Source: Candidatus Eiseniibacteriota bacterium (GTDB lineage Bacteria; Eisenbacteria; RBG-16-71-46; CAIMUX01). Taken from it: a stretch of 64,000 bases of DNA. The stretch covers positions 620,001 through 684,000 of the forward strand of contig JADJQY010000001.1 of the NCBI GenBank assembly GCA_016712505.1, given 5' to 3'. A program made the translations under genes and the position numbers. This document shows, piece after piece, positions 24,924-32,484 of this stretch. Within the stretch, counting starts at the first letter, position 1. Each line of letters begins with the position of its first letter. The notes beneath the pieces are model-generated. The model ran no database searches, was not told the DNA's origin, and worked only from the letters and a program-made list of their open reading frames with translations.

Positions 24924-27409
24924 GACGGCTCGATGGCGGAACCGGGGACCCAGGCCAGCGCGACCTGCGCGACCGCGATGTCGGCTTTCTTCGGCTTGAC
25001 CAGCAGTTCGGTCAGTTCCAAGGCGAGAGGATCGGTCCCGGCGTCGAGACCTGCCACTTCGGCCCGGAGGGATGCCTCGAGTTCCTCGCGCTGGAGCTGC
25101 AGCGCTTCGAGAGTATCCCCGGCTGCCTCGAGTTGCGCCTTCTCGCGTCCCGCCCGGGTCGCGCCCCGCATCGCTCCCGCGGCCCGCCTCGCGCTGGCGC
25201 CTGAAACCGCCTTCCGGCCGAAGATCGCCCCGAGCACGGTCGATCCGATCGAGATCGCGGTCGAAACCTGTGCCTGCTGCACGTCCGCCTCCTCCCGCGC
25301 CACGCGGGCCGCGGCCTGCCGAATCCGCTCCTCGAGTCGCGCGATGGCAGGGGCCTGTCTGGCACGCAGCTTTTCCAGAGCGGCATCGCGTCGTTCCCGC
25401 AGCGTCTGCCCCAGCCGCACGCGGAACTCTCCCTCGGTTTCTCCCGGCCGCGAGATCTGCTTCAGAGCGGGGCACTGCAGCAGCTTCACTTCCGAGGAGC
25501 GGTAGAGGTGATCAGTGAGTGCCTTCGTCCAGGCGGCGTAGCTCTTCGCCTTGGTCGCGTCGGGTGGGAGTTCGCCGAAGCGCGCGGACAAGGGAGGGGC
25601 GGCCTGGAACTCCGCCTCTCCGGGCCAGACGACGCGCGCATTCTCCCACACTGCAGCGGGGAGGAGCGGTTCCGGGCCGACCTTGCTCAGGGGTGTGAGG
25701 AGGACCAGGTCTTCCCATTGGTCGACTCCGGCCTTGGCCGAGGTGTAGTGGACCCGCGCCGCTCCGTAGAGCGCGGGGAAGAGCGGCGCATCCCCGTCCG
25801 GCTCCAGGTACAGGATGGCGATGTCCGACGGAATCGGGGCGACAGCCTCCGACCCGCTGATCCCCCTCGCGCCTCCGGCGCCGGGGGCCATCCCCTCCCC
25901 GACACGTGTTGCCGTACCCCCCGCCGCACGCCCTGTCGTGTCCGGAGCGCCCGGCGCCGCCCCAGAGGTCGACCGGGGTCGGTTCGTGGCGGCTCCCTCC
26001 CGATCGCGCATCAGCGTGCCGATCTGGCTGCGCGTGAGTGGTCCCCGGAGATACGAGAGTGTCCAGCGGGTGTGAAAGAGAGTCGGTGCGTCGTCATGCA
26101 CGTTGTTCATCAGGAAGACGCGGCTCTTGAGGCCGGCCAGGGTCGCCTCCATCAGGCCGCGATCGAAGCCGGATCCCTGCGTCGCCGATGCTCCCTCCAG
26201 TCCTTCGAGCACGCGCATCTTGTCTCGTTCGGTCTGCAGCCGGCCGATCCACCAGGTGCCAGCGTTGGCCAGCCCCTTGTAGTCGAGATCGACCGGATTC
26301 TGCGTCGCCAGGACCACGCCCAGACCGAACGCTCGCCCCTGCTTGAGCAGGGTCAACATCGGTTGCTTGCAGGGCGGGTTTGCCGACGGAGGGAAGTACC
26401 CGAAGACCTCGTCCATGTACAAGAGCGCGCGCAACGAGGTCGTACCGGATTGCGCCCGCATCCAGGCCAGGAGTTCGTTGAGCAGCAGCGTGACGAAGAA
26501 CATCCGCTCCGCGTCGCTCAGGTGGGCAATCGAACAGATTGCGATCCGTGGCTTTCCCGCCGGCGTGTAAAACAGTTTGGCCGGGTCGAGCGGCTCTCCC
26601 TCCATCCACGACCGGAAACCGGGGGACGCGAGGAGATTGTTGAGCTGGAGCGCGAGGTCGAAGCGGTCCTGGTCGGGAAAGAACGCGTCGAGCGACATGA
26701 CGCCGATCTTCTCGAAGGGAGGGCGCTGGATCTCCGCGATCAGCGTGCCGATGTCCATGTCGCGCCCCTCGCGCCAGGCGCGGTCGAGCAAGTTCGACAG
26801 AAGGATGTGTTCGCGACTGCGAATCGGATCGGCTTCGACACCGACCAGCGCCAGCAGCCCGGACACCGCGGCGCTGATCCGCTCCCGGAAGGCGTCGACG
26901 TCATCGCGCACCGCCGCCGCAGGGGCGGCAAAGGAGCGAAGGACCGCGAGCGGTACCCCCGCGCTGCTCCCCGGGGTATAGATGACGAACTCCGCCGCGT
27001 CCCGCAGGCGCGCGATCCGTGCGCCGTCTTCTCCCCACTCGGCCAACCCGTTGCGCCAGGTCTCCGCCATGCGCGCAGCGTACTCCTCGACGGAGAGGGC
27101 CTGACGCTGCGCCTCGCCTGCATCGACCCAGGGAGCGAAGTTCGCCGGTTGGAGGTCCGGAAAGGTGAGCAGGAGGTTGCCGAGATCCCCCTTGGGATCG
27201 ATCAGGAGCGTCGGCACACCGTCGAGCGCGGCCTCCTCGATGAGCGAGAGGGCCAGCCCGGTCTTTCCGCTTCCGGTCATCCCCACGATCACGCCGTGGG
27301 TGACGAGATCCCGGGAGTCGTACATCATCAGTTCGGGGCCGAGCGCCCCGGTCGCCAGGTCGTAGTGCCGCCCGAGGTAGAACGCCCCGAGCTTCTCGAA
27401 GTCCGACAC
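24920..27409 (-). CDS. HerA/DUF87-type ATPase with C-terminal coiled coil
   Basis: 829 aa from GTG at 27409, preferred because AAGGAG lies 7 nt upstream. The frame is open to 28522, but that stretch is antisense to the VKOR gene and not credible coding. The N-terminal domain reads FEKLGAFYLGRHYDLATGAL. Walker A is GMTGSGKTGLAL near residue 40, with FKGDLGN-like DPKGDLGNLLLTF after it, and Walker B is ALLYMDEVFGYFP. A coil of ~130 residues (REEADVQQAQ, EKAQLEAAGDTLEALQLQRE) precedes the C-terminus. A Pro/Ala/Gly-rich linker separates the ATPase from the C-terminal half. HerA-like enzymes pump DNA or remodel membranes; no NurA nuclease partner is present. Coupled to the DUF4097-like gene. Confidence 0.8.
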   Translation of the reverse strand: MSDFEKLGAFYLGRHYDLATGALGPELMMYDSRDLVTHGVIVGMTGSGKTGLALSLIEEAALDGVPTLLIDPKGDLGNLLLTFPDLQPANFAPWVDAGEAQRQALSVEEYAARMAETWRNGLAEWGEDGARIARLRDAAEFVIYTPGSSAGVPLAVLRSFAAPAAAVRDDVDAFRERISAAVSGLLALVGVEADPIRSREHILLSNLLDRAWREGRDMDIGTLIAEIQRPPFEKIGVMSLDAFFPDQDRFDLALQLNNLLASPGFRSWMEGEPLDPAKLFYTPAGKPRIAICSIAHLSDAERMFFVTLLLNELLAWMRAQSGTTSLRALLYMDEVFGYFPPSANPPCKQPMLTLLKQGRAFGLGVVLATQNPVDLDYKGLANAGTWWIGRLQTERDKMRVLEGLEGASATQGSGFDRGLMEATLAGLKSRVFLMNNVHDDAPTLFHTRWTLSYLRGPLTRSQIGTLMRDREGAATNRPRSTSGAAPGAPDTTGRAAGGTATRVGEGMAPGAGGARGISGSEAVAPIPSDIAILYLEPDGDAPLFPALYGAARVHYTSAKAGVDQWEDLVLLTPLSKVGPEPLLPAAVWENARVVWPGEAEFQAAPPLSARFGELPPDATKAKSYAAWTKALTDHLYRSSEVKLLQCPALKQISRPGETEGEFRVRLGQTLRERRDAALEKLRARQAPAIARLEERIRQAAARVAREEADVQQAQVSTAISIGSTVLGAIFGRKAVSGASARRAAGAMRGATRAGREKAQLEAAGDTLEALQLQREELEASLRAEVAGLDAGTDPLALELTELLVKPKKADIAVAQVALAWVPGSAIEPS

Positions 27410-27554
27410 GCGCCTCTCCTTGTTGAAACCGGCGCACATCCTAGCCTCTCGGGGGGGCGGGGGGCGACCCGCGCAACGACCGGGATGCTTCCGCCCGGAG
27501 GGAGGCGCGCCCACCCCCGGTTCTGCGCTATGCTCCGGCGGTCCCTTGCCCAGA

Positions 27555-29696
27555 ATGGAGGATCCGTTGGCGAAGAAAAAGCCCGGCGCCGCCGGTAGGA
27601 CCGCAGCCGTCACCCCCAGCGACGATTCGAACGGAGGATCGCTCTGGGGGCTCGCGCTGGGATGTCTGGTGGTTGCGATGCTGGCCTCGGCGATGCTCGT
27701 CTCGAAGCATTTCGGCGGACACGAACTGCCCGGCTGCGGACCGACCAGCGCCTGCGCCCAGCTCGAGAACAGCGCCTGGGGGAAGGTCCCCGGGATCGGA
27801 TGGCCGACCTCGTTTCTTGGCCTGGCCTGGTTCGTCGGCCTTGCTTCGGCCTGGTGGAGCGCGCGGCGCGCGCTCACTCCCCTTCTGGTCAACCTCGCGC
27901 GCCTCGGCGCGGCCATGTCGGTTCTCTTCCTGGGAGTCATGTTGATGAAGCAGCAGCTTTGTCCGTACTGCGTGGTGACCCACCTCGCCAACCTCGGGTT
28001 CCTCGGACTGGTGGAGAAGATCCGCAGCGGGTCGATCCCCTCGCCGTCCGACCTCCCGACCGCCGCCCGCCGCGCGTTGATCGGGATGGGGCTTGGCTTC
28101 GTCGTCATGACCCTCGGGCTCGCCCCGGCCGAGATCAACCACCGTGCACGGAAGCAGTCCGACGCCCAGGCATCTGCCGCTCGATCGGTGGCCGCGGTCA
28201 ATGCGGCGCAGACGCGTCCGGCGGAGACCGCGACTCCGACCGGGGCCGAGTCGGCCTCCCAGGCCGCCCCTCTGGCGGGCGCCCCCTCCGGCTCTCCAAC
28301 CGGCGCTGGTACCGGCACCGACCAGGCGCTCACCGGCTCGTCCGACGGAGCGCCGGCTGTCGGCGGGCCGGCGACCGGGACGCCTTCCGCGAGTGAAAGC
28401 GGCACGACAGCCGCCGCAGGCACCGAAGAAACCGGGAATCTCGCCGATGCCTCGACCACCGCTCCCGGGTCGACGAACAAGCCTGCTGCAGCGGCCGGTC
28501 CCAAGGCGCGACCCGGATTCACCGGGCGCTATCTCCTCGGTCCGGAGAATGCCCCCTATCGACTGGTCATGTTCACCGACCTCCAGTGCAAGGATTGCAA
28601 GCGGGTGGAATCGGAGGTGATGGCGGTGGTCGGGACCCGGAAGGACATCAGTGTCTCGCTCAAGCACTTCCCGATGTCGAACCAGTGCAACGAGAAGATG
28701 GGGGAGATGAATCTGCACCCCAATGCCTGCTGGGCCGCGCGCGCGACCGAAGCGGCCGGCATGGTCGGCGGGGACGCGGCCTACTTCAAGATGGTCAACT
28801 GGCTGTTCGAGCGGAGTGGCGGGTTCACCGACGCCGAATTGCGCGCCGCGTTGCCTCAGCTCGGTTTCGACGCAAACGCGTTTCTCTCGGTGATGCAGAG
28901 CGCGGAGACCGATGTTCTGGTGAAGAAGGACATCGCGGAAGCCGTGGACCTCGGCATCCAGTACACCCCGATGGTGTTCTTGAACGGCGTGGAGTTCCGG
29001 GGCTGGGAAGTGGCCGGAGTGGTCCAGACCGCCCTGGCCGAGCTCAAGCCCGGCGCACCCTCCGGCTCGGCCGAGAACGACAAGCCGGCCGCCGCGGTGG
29101 CGAAGTTCATCGAGGACTGGCGAGTTCAGCAGCCCCGCCGTGCCGCAATCGATGCCAAGCCGCACTTCCTGAGTGGCAATGCCACGGCCAAGGTTCAGGT
29201 CGTGGTCTATGGCGACTATGCGGACGAGAACACCTCCAAGCTCGATTTCGCCGTGCGCCAGGTGGTGCAGGCCCGCGGGGATGCGGCTTACTCCTTCCGC
29301 CACTACCCCGCGAACATGAACTGCAACCCGAAGCTCAAGAAGGTCTTCACCGAGTACGGCTGCGATGCGGCCAAGGTGGTCGAGGCGGCCGGTATCCTGG
29401 GTGGGGACGCGGCCTACAACAAGGTGCACGAGTGGCTGCTCTCGCGCGAGGGGAGCCTCTCGCCCGACTTCGCGACCAAGGCGGCGACCGCTTGCGGCCT
29501 CGATCCGGCCAAGCTGCTCGCGGCGATGGCCGACCCCGCAGTCGAGGCGGCGATCAGCGAGGATCTCCGCGCCGCGGGCGTGATGGGGGTCATCCAGATT
29601 CCCCAGGTGTTCGTGAACGGCAAGTGGCTCCCCCGCTGGATGCGGGAGGGAGATGATGTCCTGGGTAAGGTGGTGGCCGAGGCCGCCAAGCTCTGA
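27555..29696 (+). CDS. VKOR family oxidoreductase fused to two DsbA-like domains
   Basis: 713 aa. The start is ATG at 27555; a TTG at 27567 (AKKKPGAAG) has GGAGGA 5 nt upstream and may be the real start. Four to five TM helices form a VKOR domain with CGPTSAC loop cysteines and the redox pair CPYC (C136/C139) facing the outside. A long Pro/Ala/Thr linker follows, then a DsbA/thioredoxin-like domain with CKDC (C345/C348). A second such domain (VYGDYADENTSKL) has no CxxC; it keeps a pair of other conserved-looking cysteines (NCNPK and YGCDAAK). The enzyme would make disulfides in exported proteins, the VKOR part reoxidising its own DsbA. Confidence 0.85.
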   Translation: MEDPLAKKKPGAAGRTAAVTPSDDSNGGSLWGLALGCLVVAMLASAMLVSKHFGGHELPGCGPTSACAQLENSAWGKVPGIGWPTSFLGLAWFVGLASAWWSARRALTPLLVNLARLGAAMSVLFLGVMLMKQQLCPYCVVTHLANLGFLGLVEKIRSGSIPSPSDLPTAARRALIGMGLGFVVMTLGLAPAEINHRARKQSDAQASAARSVAAVNAAQTRPAETATPTGAESASQAAPLAGAPSGSPTGAGTGTDQALTGSSDGAPAVGGPATGTPSASESGTTAAAGTEETGNLADASTTAPGSTNKPAAAAGPKARPGFTGRYLLGPENAPYRLVMFTDLQCKDCKRVESEVMAVVGTRKDISVSLKHFPMSNQCNEKMGEMNLHPNACWAARATEAAGMVGGDAAYFKMVNWLFERSGGFTDAELRAALPQLGFDANAFLSVMQSAETDVLVKKDIAEAVDLGIQYTPMVFLNGVEFRGWEVAGVVQTALAELKPGAPSGSAENDKPAAAVAKFIEDWRVQQPRRAAIDAKPHFLSGNATAKVQVVVYGDYADENTSKLDFAVRQVVQARGDAAYSFRHYPANMNCNPKLKKVFTEYGCDAAKVVEAAGILGGDAAYNKVHEWLLSREGSLSPDFATKAATACGLDPAKLLAAMADPAVEAAISEDLRAAGVMGVIQIPQVFVNGKWLPRWMREGDDVLGKVVAEAAKL

Positions 29697-29734
29697 GCGA
29701 TCTCTGCCCAGCGAGACGGAGCATGGTCGGCTGA

Positions 29735-30223
29735 ATGGGAGATCGATTCACCGCACGGGGAGAGCAGCTCGAGGACTATCTCGACCCGGTACTGGTCGTC
29801 TGCCCGCGCTGCGCGCGATGTGCCCATATCACGCGGCGAGCTCCGGCGGGTGCCGGGCCGTTCGCGCCGAGACGCCTCACGTGCACGTACTGTGCCTACT
29901 CCGATGAGTGGTCGGCGTCGCAGATCAAGCGTGGTTGGCACGAAGCGCGTGACGACTTCTTCGCCCAACCGCTCTGGCTTCAGACTCCCTGCTGCGGGGA
30001 GACGCTCTGGGCTTACAACGCGCCCCATCTCGCGTTCCTGGACGGGTACCTGTCCGCCAACCTTCGGGAACGAGCTCGAAGCGAGACGTCCGGCTGGGCC
30101 AATCGATCGATTGCCAGCCGGCTCCCCCGCTGGATCATCGCGGCGAAGCATCGGGACGAGGTGACGCGCGGGCTGGTCCGCCTCAGAGGGAGGCTGACCG
30201 AGGCCGGTGCGGCCGGACCCTGA
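29735..30223 (+). CDS. zinc-ribbon protein of unknown function
   Basis: 162 aa. Two CxxC pairs at the N-terminus (CPRCARC and CTYCAY) and a third in TPCCGETLWAYN suggest zinc binding. The rest is basic (LRERARSETSGWANRSIASR). A conserved-looking middle (WYN-like LWAYNAPHLAFLDGYLSA) resembles uncharacterised zinc-ribbon proteins seen next to nucleic-acid genes, but I cannot name the family. 38 nt after the VKOR fusion, so co-transcription is possible. Function not recognised. Confidence 0.65.
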   Translation: MGDRFTARGEQLEDYLDPVLVVCPRCARCAHITRRAPAGAGPFAPRRLTCTYCAYSDEWSASQIKRGWHEARDDFFAQPLWLQTPCCGETLWAYNAPHLAFLDGYLSANLRERARSETSGWANRSIASRLPRWIIAAKHRDEVTRGLVRLRGRLTEAGAAGP

Positions 30224-30324
30224 TCGGCACCCTGGCCAGGGGCGCCACCCCGGATCGCAAGCGCGCTGATCGGCCCGCTCTCGCCCGGCCGGCGTCCTGT
30301 GGTCTGCCCGTACCGGCGAGGTTC

Positions 30325-30333
30325 TGATATCCT
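30325..30333 (+). promoter_or_regulatory. extended -10 promoter element for the cyanophycin cluster
   Basis: TGATATCCT: TGn followed by TATCCT at 30328-30333, 35 nt before the isoaspartyl dipeptidase start. The same TATNCT form precedes several genes in this window. No clear -35. Confidence 0.35.
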
Positions 30334-30367
30334 CCCCTCTCATCTCATCCGATCCGAGGGGCCATCG

Positions 30368-31606
30368 ATGCTGCAACTCGTCCGAAATGCCACCGTCTTC
30401 GCGCCCGAGCCACTCGGGGCAGTCTCGATCCTGATCGCCGGAGACCGCGTCGCGTGGATCGGACGGGACGCGAACGAGGCCGATGCGATCGCGCGATCAC
30501 TCGGCCCGGTCGGCCTGCTCGAGGAGATCGATCTGGCCGGGCGGCGGGTCATTCCGGGTCTGATCGATGCTCACGTGCACCTGACCGGAGGGGGAGGCGA
30601 GGCCGGAGCGCACACCAAGGTGCCGCCGCTCACGCTCTCGCAGTTCAGCCGGGGCGGAACGACGACGGTGGTCGCCCTGCTCGGCACGGACGACCTGACG
30701 CGGGGAACCGGCGAGCTACTGGCTGCGGTCTACGGGCTGCGGAACGAGGGGTTGTCGGCCTACTGCTACACCGGCGGGTATCATCTCCCACTGCGTACCC
30801 TGACCGGATCGGCGCGTGGGGACATCGTCTACCTCGACCCGGTGCTCGGGGTGGGAGAACTTGCGATCAGTGACCATCGCTCGAGCCAGCCCACGCTGGA
30901 CGAGCTGCTGCGGGTGGCGAGCGAGGCGCATGTCGCCGGACTGATGACCGGCAAGGCCGGCACCGTTCACCTCCATATGGGGGACGGAGTCCGCGGGCTC
31001 GAACTGGTGCGCGCCGCGCTCGACCAGAGCGAGATTCCCGCGCGCGTCTTCCATCCCACCCACGTCAATCGGAACCGGCGACTCTTCCAGGAGGCCTGTG
31101 CTCTGACCTCGCGAGGGGTCACGATCGACGTCACCGCATTTCCGGTCGAGGAGGGGGAGGATGCCTACGCCGCCCCCGAGGCCCTGCGCACCTACCTGGA
31201 TCGCGGCCTTCCCGCGGAGCGGATCACGATCAGCAGCGACGGCGGTGGGTGCCTGCCCACTTTCGACTCCGAGGGACAGGTTGCGCACTTCGACGTGGGG
31301 CGACCGGCAGCGCTGGGTGAGGCGCTGGCCGACTGCCTCCACCGGGGAATCGCGCTCGAAGCCGCACTGCCGGCCTTCACCTCGAACGTCGCGCGCGTGC
31401 TTCGCCTCGCTCGGAAGGGGCGCCTCGCGGCGGGGGCGGACGCGGACTTGGCCGTCCTCGACGCTCACGGGACGATCGAGAGCGTCATGGCACGCGGGGT
31501 CTGGCAGGTACGCGAGCATCGCCTTCTGCGACGCGGTGCTTTCGAGCGAGACGCCACGTCCTCGGACGACCAACCGACCATCCCGGCAACCACCAAGAGC
31601 GACTGA
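30368..31606 (+). CDS. iadA: isoaspartyl dipeptidase
   Basis: 412 aa, close to the usual ~390. ATG at 30368 with GAGGGG upstream. Amidohydrolase superfamily with the IadA-specific metal box IPGLIDAHVHLTGGGGEAGA, the phrase YCYTGGYHLP, HVHPTHVNRN-type His site (FHPTHVNRNRR), and the Asp-containing TISSDGGGCLPTFD. It hydrolyses beta-aspartyl dipeptides in the cytoplasm. With the next genes its likely substrate is beta-Asp-Arg released from cyanophycin. The gap to cyanophycinase is 35 nt. Confidence 0.92.
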   Translation: MLQLVRNATVFAPEPLGAVSILIAGDRVAWIGRDANEADAIARSLGPVGLLEEIDLAGRRVIPGLIDAHVHLTGGGGEAGAHTKVPPLTLSQFSRGGTTTVVALLGTDDLTRGTGELLAAVYGLRNEGLSAYCYTGGYHLPLRTLTGSARGDIVYLDPVLGVGELAISDHRSSQPTLDELLRVASEAHVAGLMTGKAGTVHLHMGDGVRGLELVRAALDQSEIPARVFHPTHVNRNRRLFQEACALTSRGVTIDVTAFPVEEGEDAYAAPEALRTYLDRGLPAERITISSDGGGCLPTFDSEGQVAHFDVGRPAALGEALADCLHRGIALEAALPAFTSNVARVLRLARKGRLAAGADADLAVLDAHGTIESVMARGVWQVREHRLLRRGAFERDATSSDDQPTIPATTKSD

Positions 31607-31641
31607 GCAACCAGGAGGATCGGCGCGCACCCGCGCCAGCT

Positions 31642-32481
31642 ATGCCGTCACGCATCCAAGAAGGGCACACCCGCGGCTTCATCGTCCCGATCGGCGGGGC
31701 GGAGGAGAAGGAGGGGAGCCCGCGCATCCTGAAACGCTTCGTCGAGCTCTGCGGTGGTCGACGGGCGCGCATTGCCGTGATTCCGACCGCCTCTGAACTC
31801 CCCGATACCGGATCGCGCTACGAGCGGTACTTTCGCGAGATTGGGGTCGGCGAGGTCCAGGCAATGCCGTTCTACACCCGCGCCGACTGCGAACACCCCG
31901 AGCACATCGAAGTCCTCGAGCGGGCCGATGGCATCTTCCTCACCGGCGGCAACCAGCTCAGACTTTCCACGACTCTGGGCGGGACCGAGGTGGCGCGCAT
32001 CCTCCGACGGCGTAACGCCTCCGGAGGACACATCGCCGGTACCTCCGCGGGGGCGGCGTTCCTGCCGGAGCACATGATCGCCTTCGGCGACGAAGGCTCG
32101 ACCCCGCGGGCCAACATGGTGACCCTCGCGCCCGGCCTCGGGCTCTCGAATCGCGTGATGATCGATCAGCACTTTCGGCAGCGCGATCGACTGGGGCGGC
32201 TCCTCACCGCCCTGGCCTACAATCCGTTCGCGACCGGGATCGGTCTCGACGAGGATACCGCGGCGTTCATCGACCAGAATGATGCGATCGAGGTGGTCGG
32301 CAGCGGCGCCCTGACCATCGTCGACTCCTCGGGCATCGAGTACACCTCGATGGACTCCGCCGAGCGCACGCAACCTGTCTCCATCATCGGAGCCAAGCTC
32401 CATGTGCTGGTGGCGGGCGCAACCTTCGACCTCACGACCCGCGTGGCCTCGCCGGGGCCGATCGCGTTGAAAAGGCGGTAG
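31642..32481 (+). CDS. cphB: cyanophycinase
   Basis: 279 aa, usual length of the S51 peptidase family. The sequence has the family opening GFIVPIGGAEEKEGSPRIL, the oxyanion region FLTGGNQLRL and the nucleophile elbow AGTSAGAAF with S135, followed by MIDQHFRQRDRLGRL. It cuts the multi-L-arginyl-poly-aspartate polymer to beta-Asp-Arg dipeptides. No signal peptide, so intracellular polymer degradation. The ribosome site is weak: AGGAGG lies 25 nt before the ATG. Only 3 nt separate its stop from the cyanophycin synthetase ATG. Confidence 0.95.
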   Translation: MPSRIQEGHTRGFIVPIGGAEEKEGSPRILKRFVELCGGRRARIAVIPTASELPDTGSRYERYFREIGVGEVQAMPFYTRADCEHPEHIEVLERADGIFLTGGNQLRLSTTLGGTEVARILRRRNASGGHIAGTSAGAAFLPEHMIAFGDEGSTPRANMVTLAPGLGLSNRVMIDQHFRQRDRLGRLLTALAYNPFATGIGLDEDTAAFIDQNDAIEVVGSGALTIVDSSGIEYTSMDSAERTQPVSIIGAKLHVLVAGATFDLTTRVASPGPIALKRR

Positions 32482-32484
32482 CGC

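Noticed and set aside
24924..28522. Upstream extension of the HerA-type ATPase frame beyond 27409
   Set aside because: The part above 27409 is antisense to the VKOR fusion and has no family text; GTG at 27409 has a good ribosome site.
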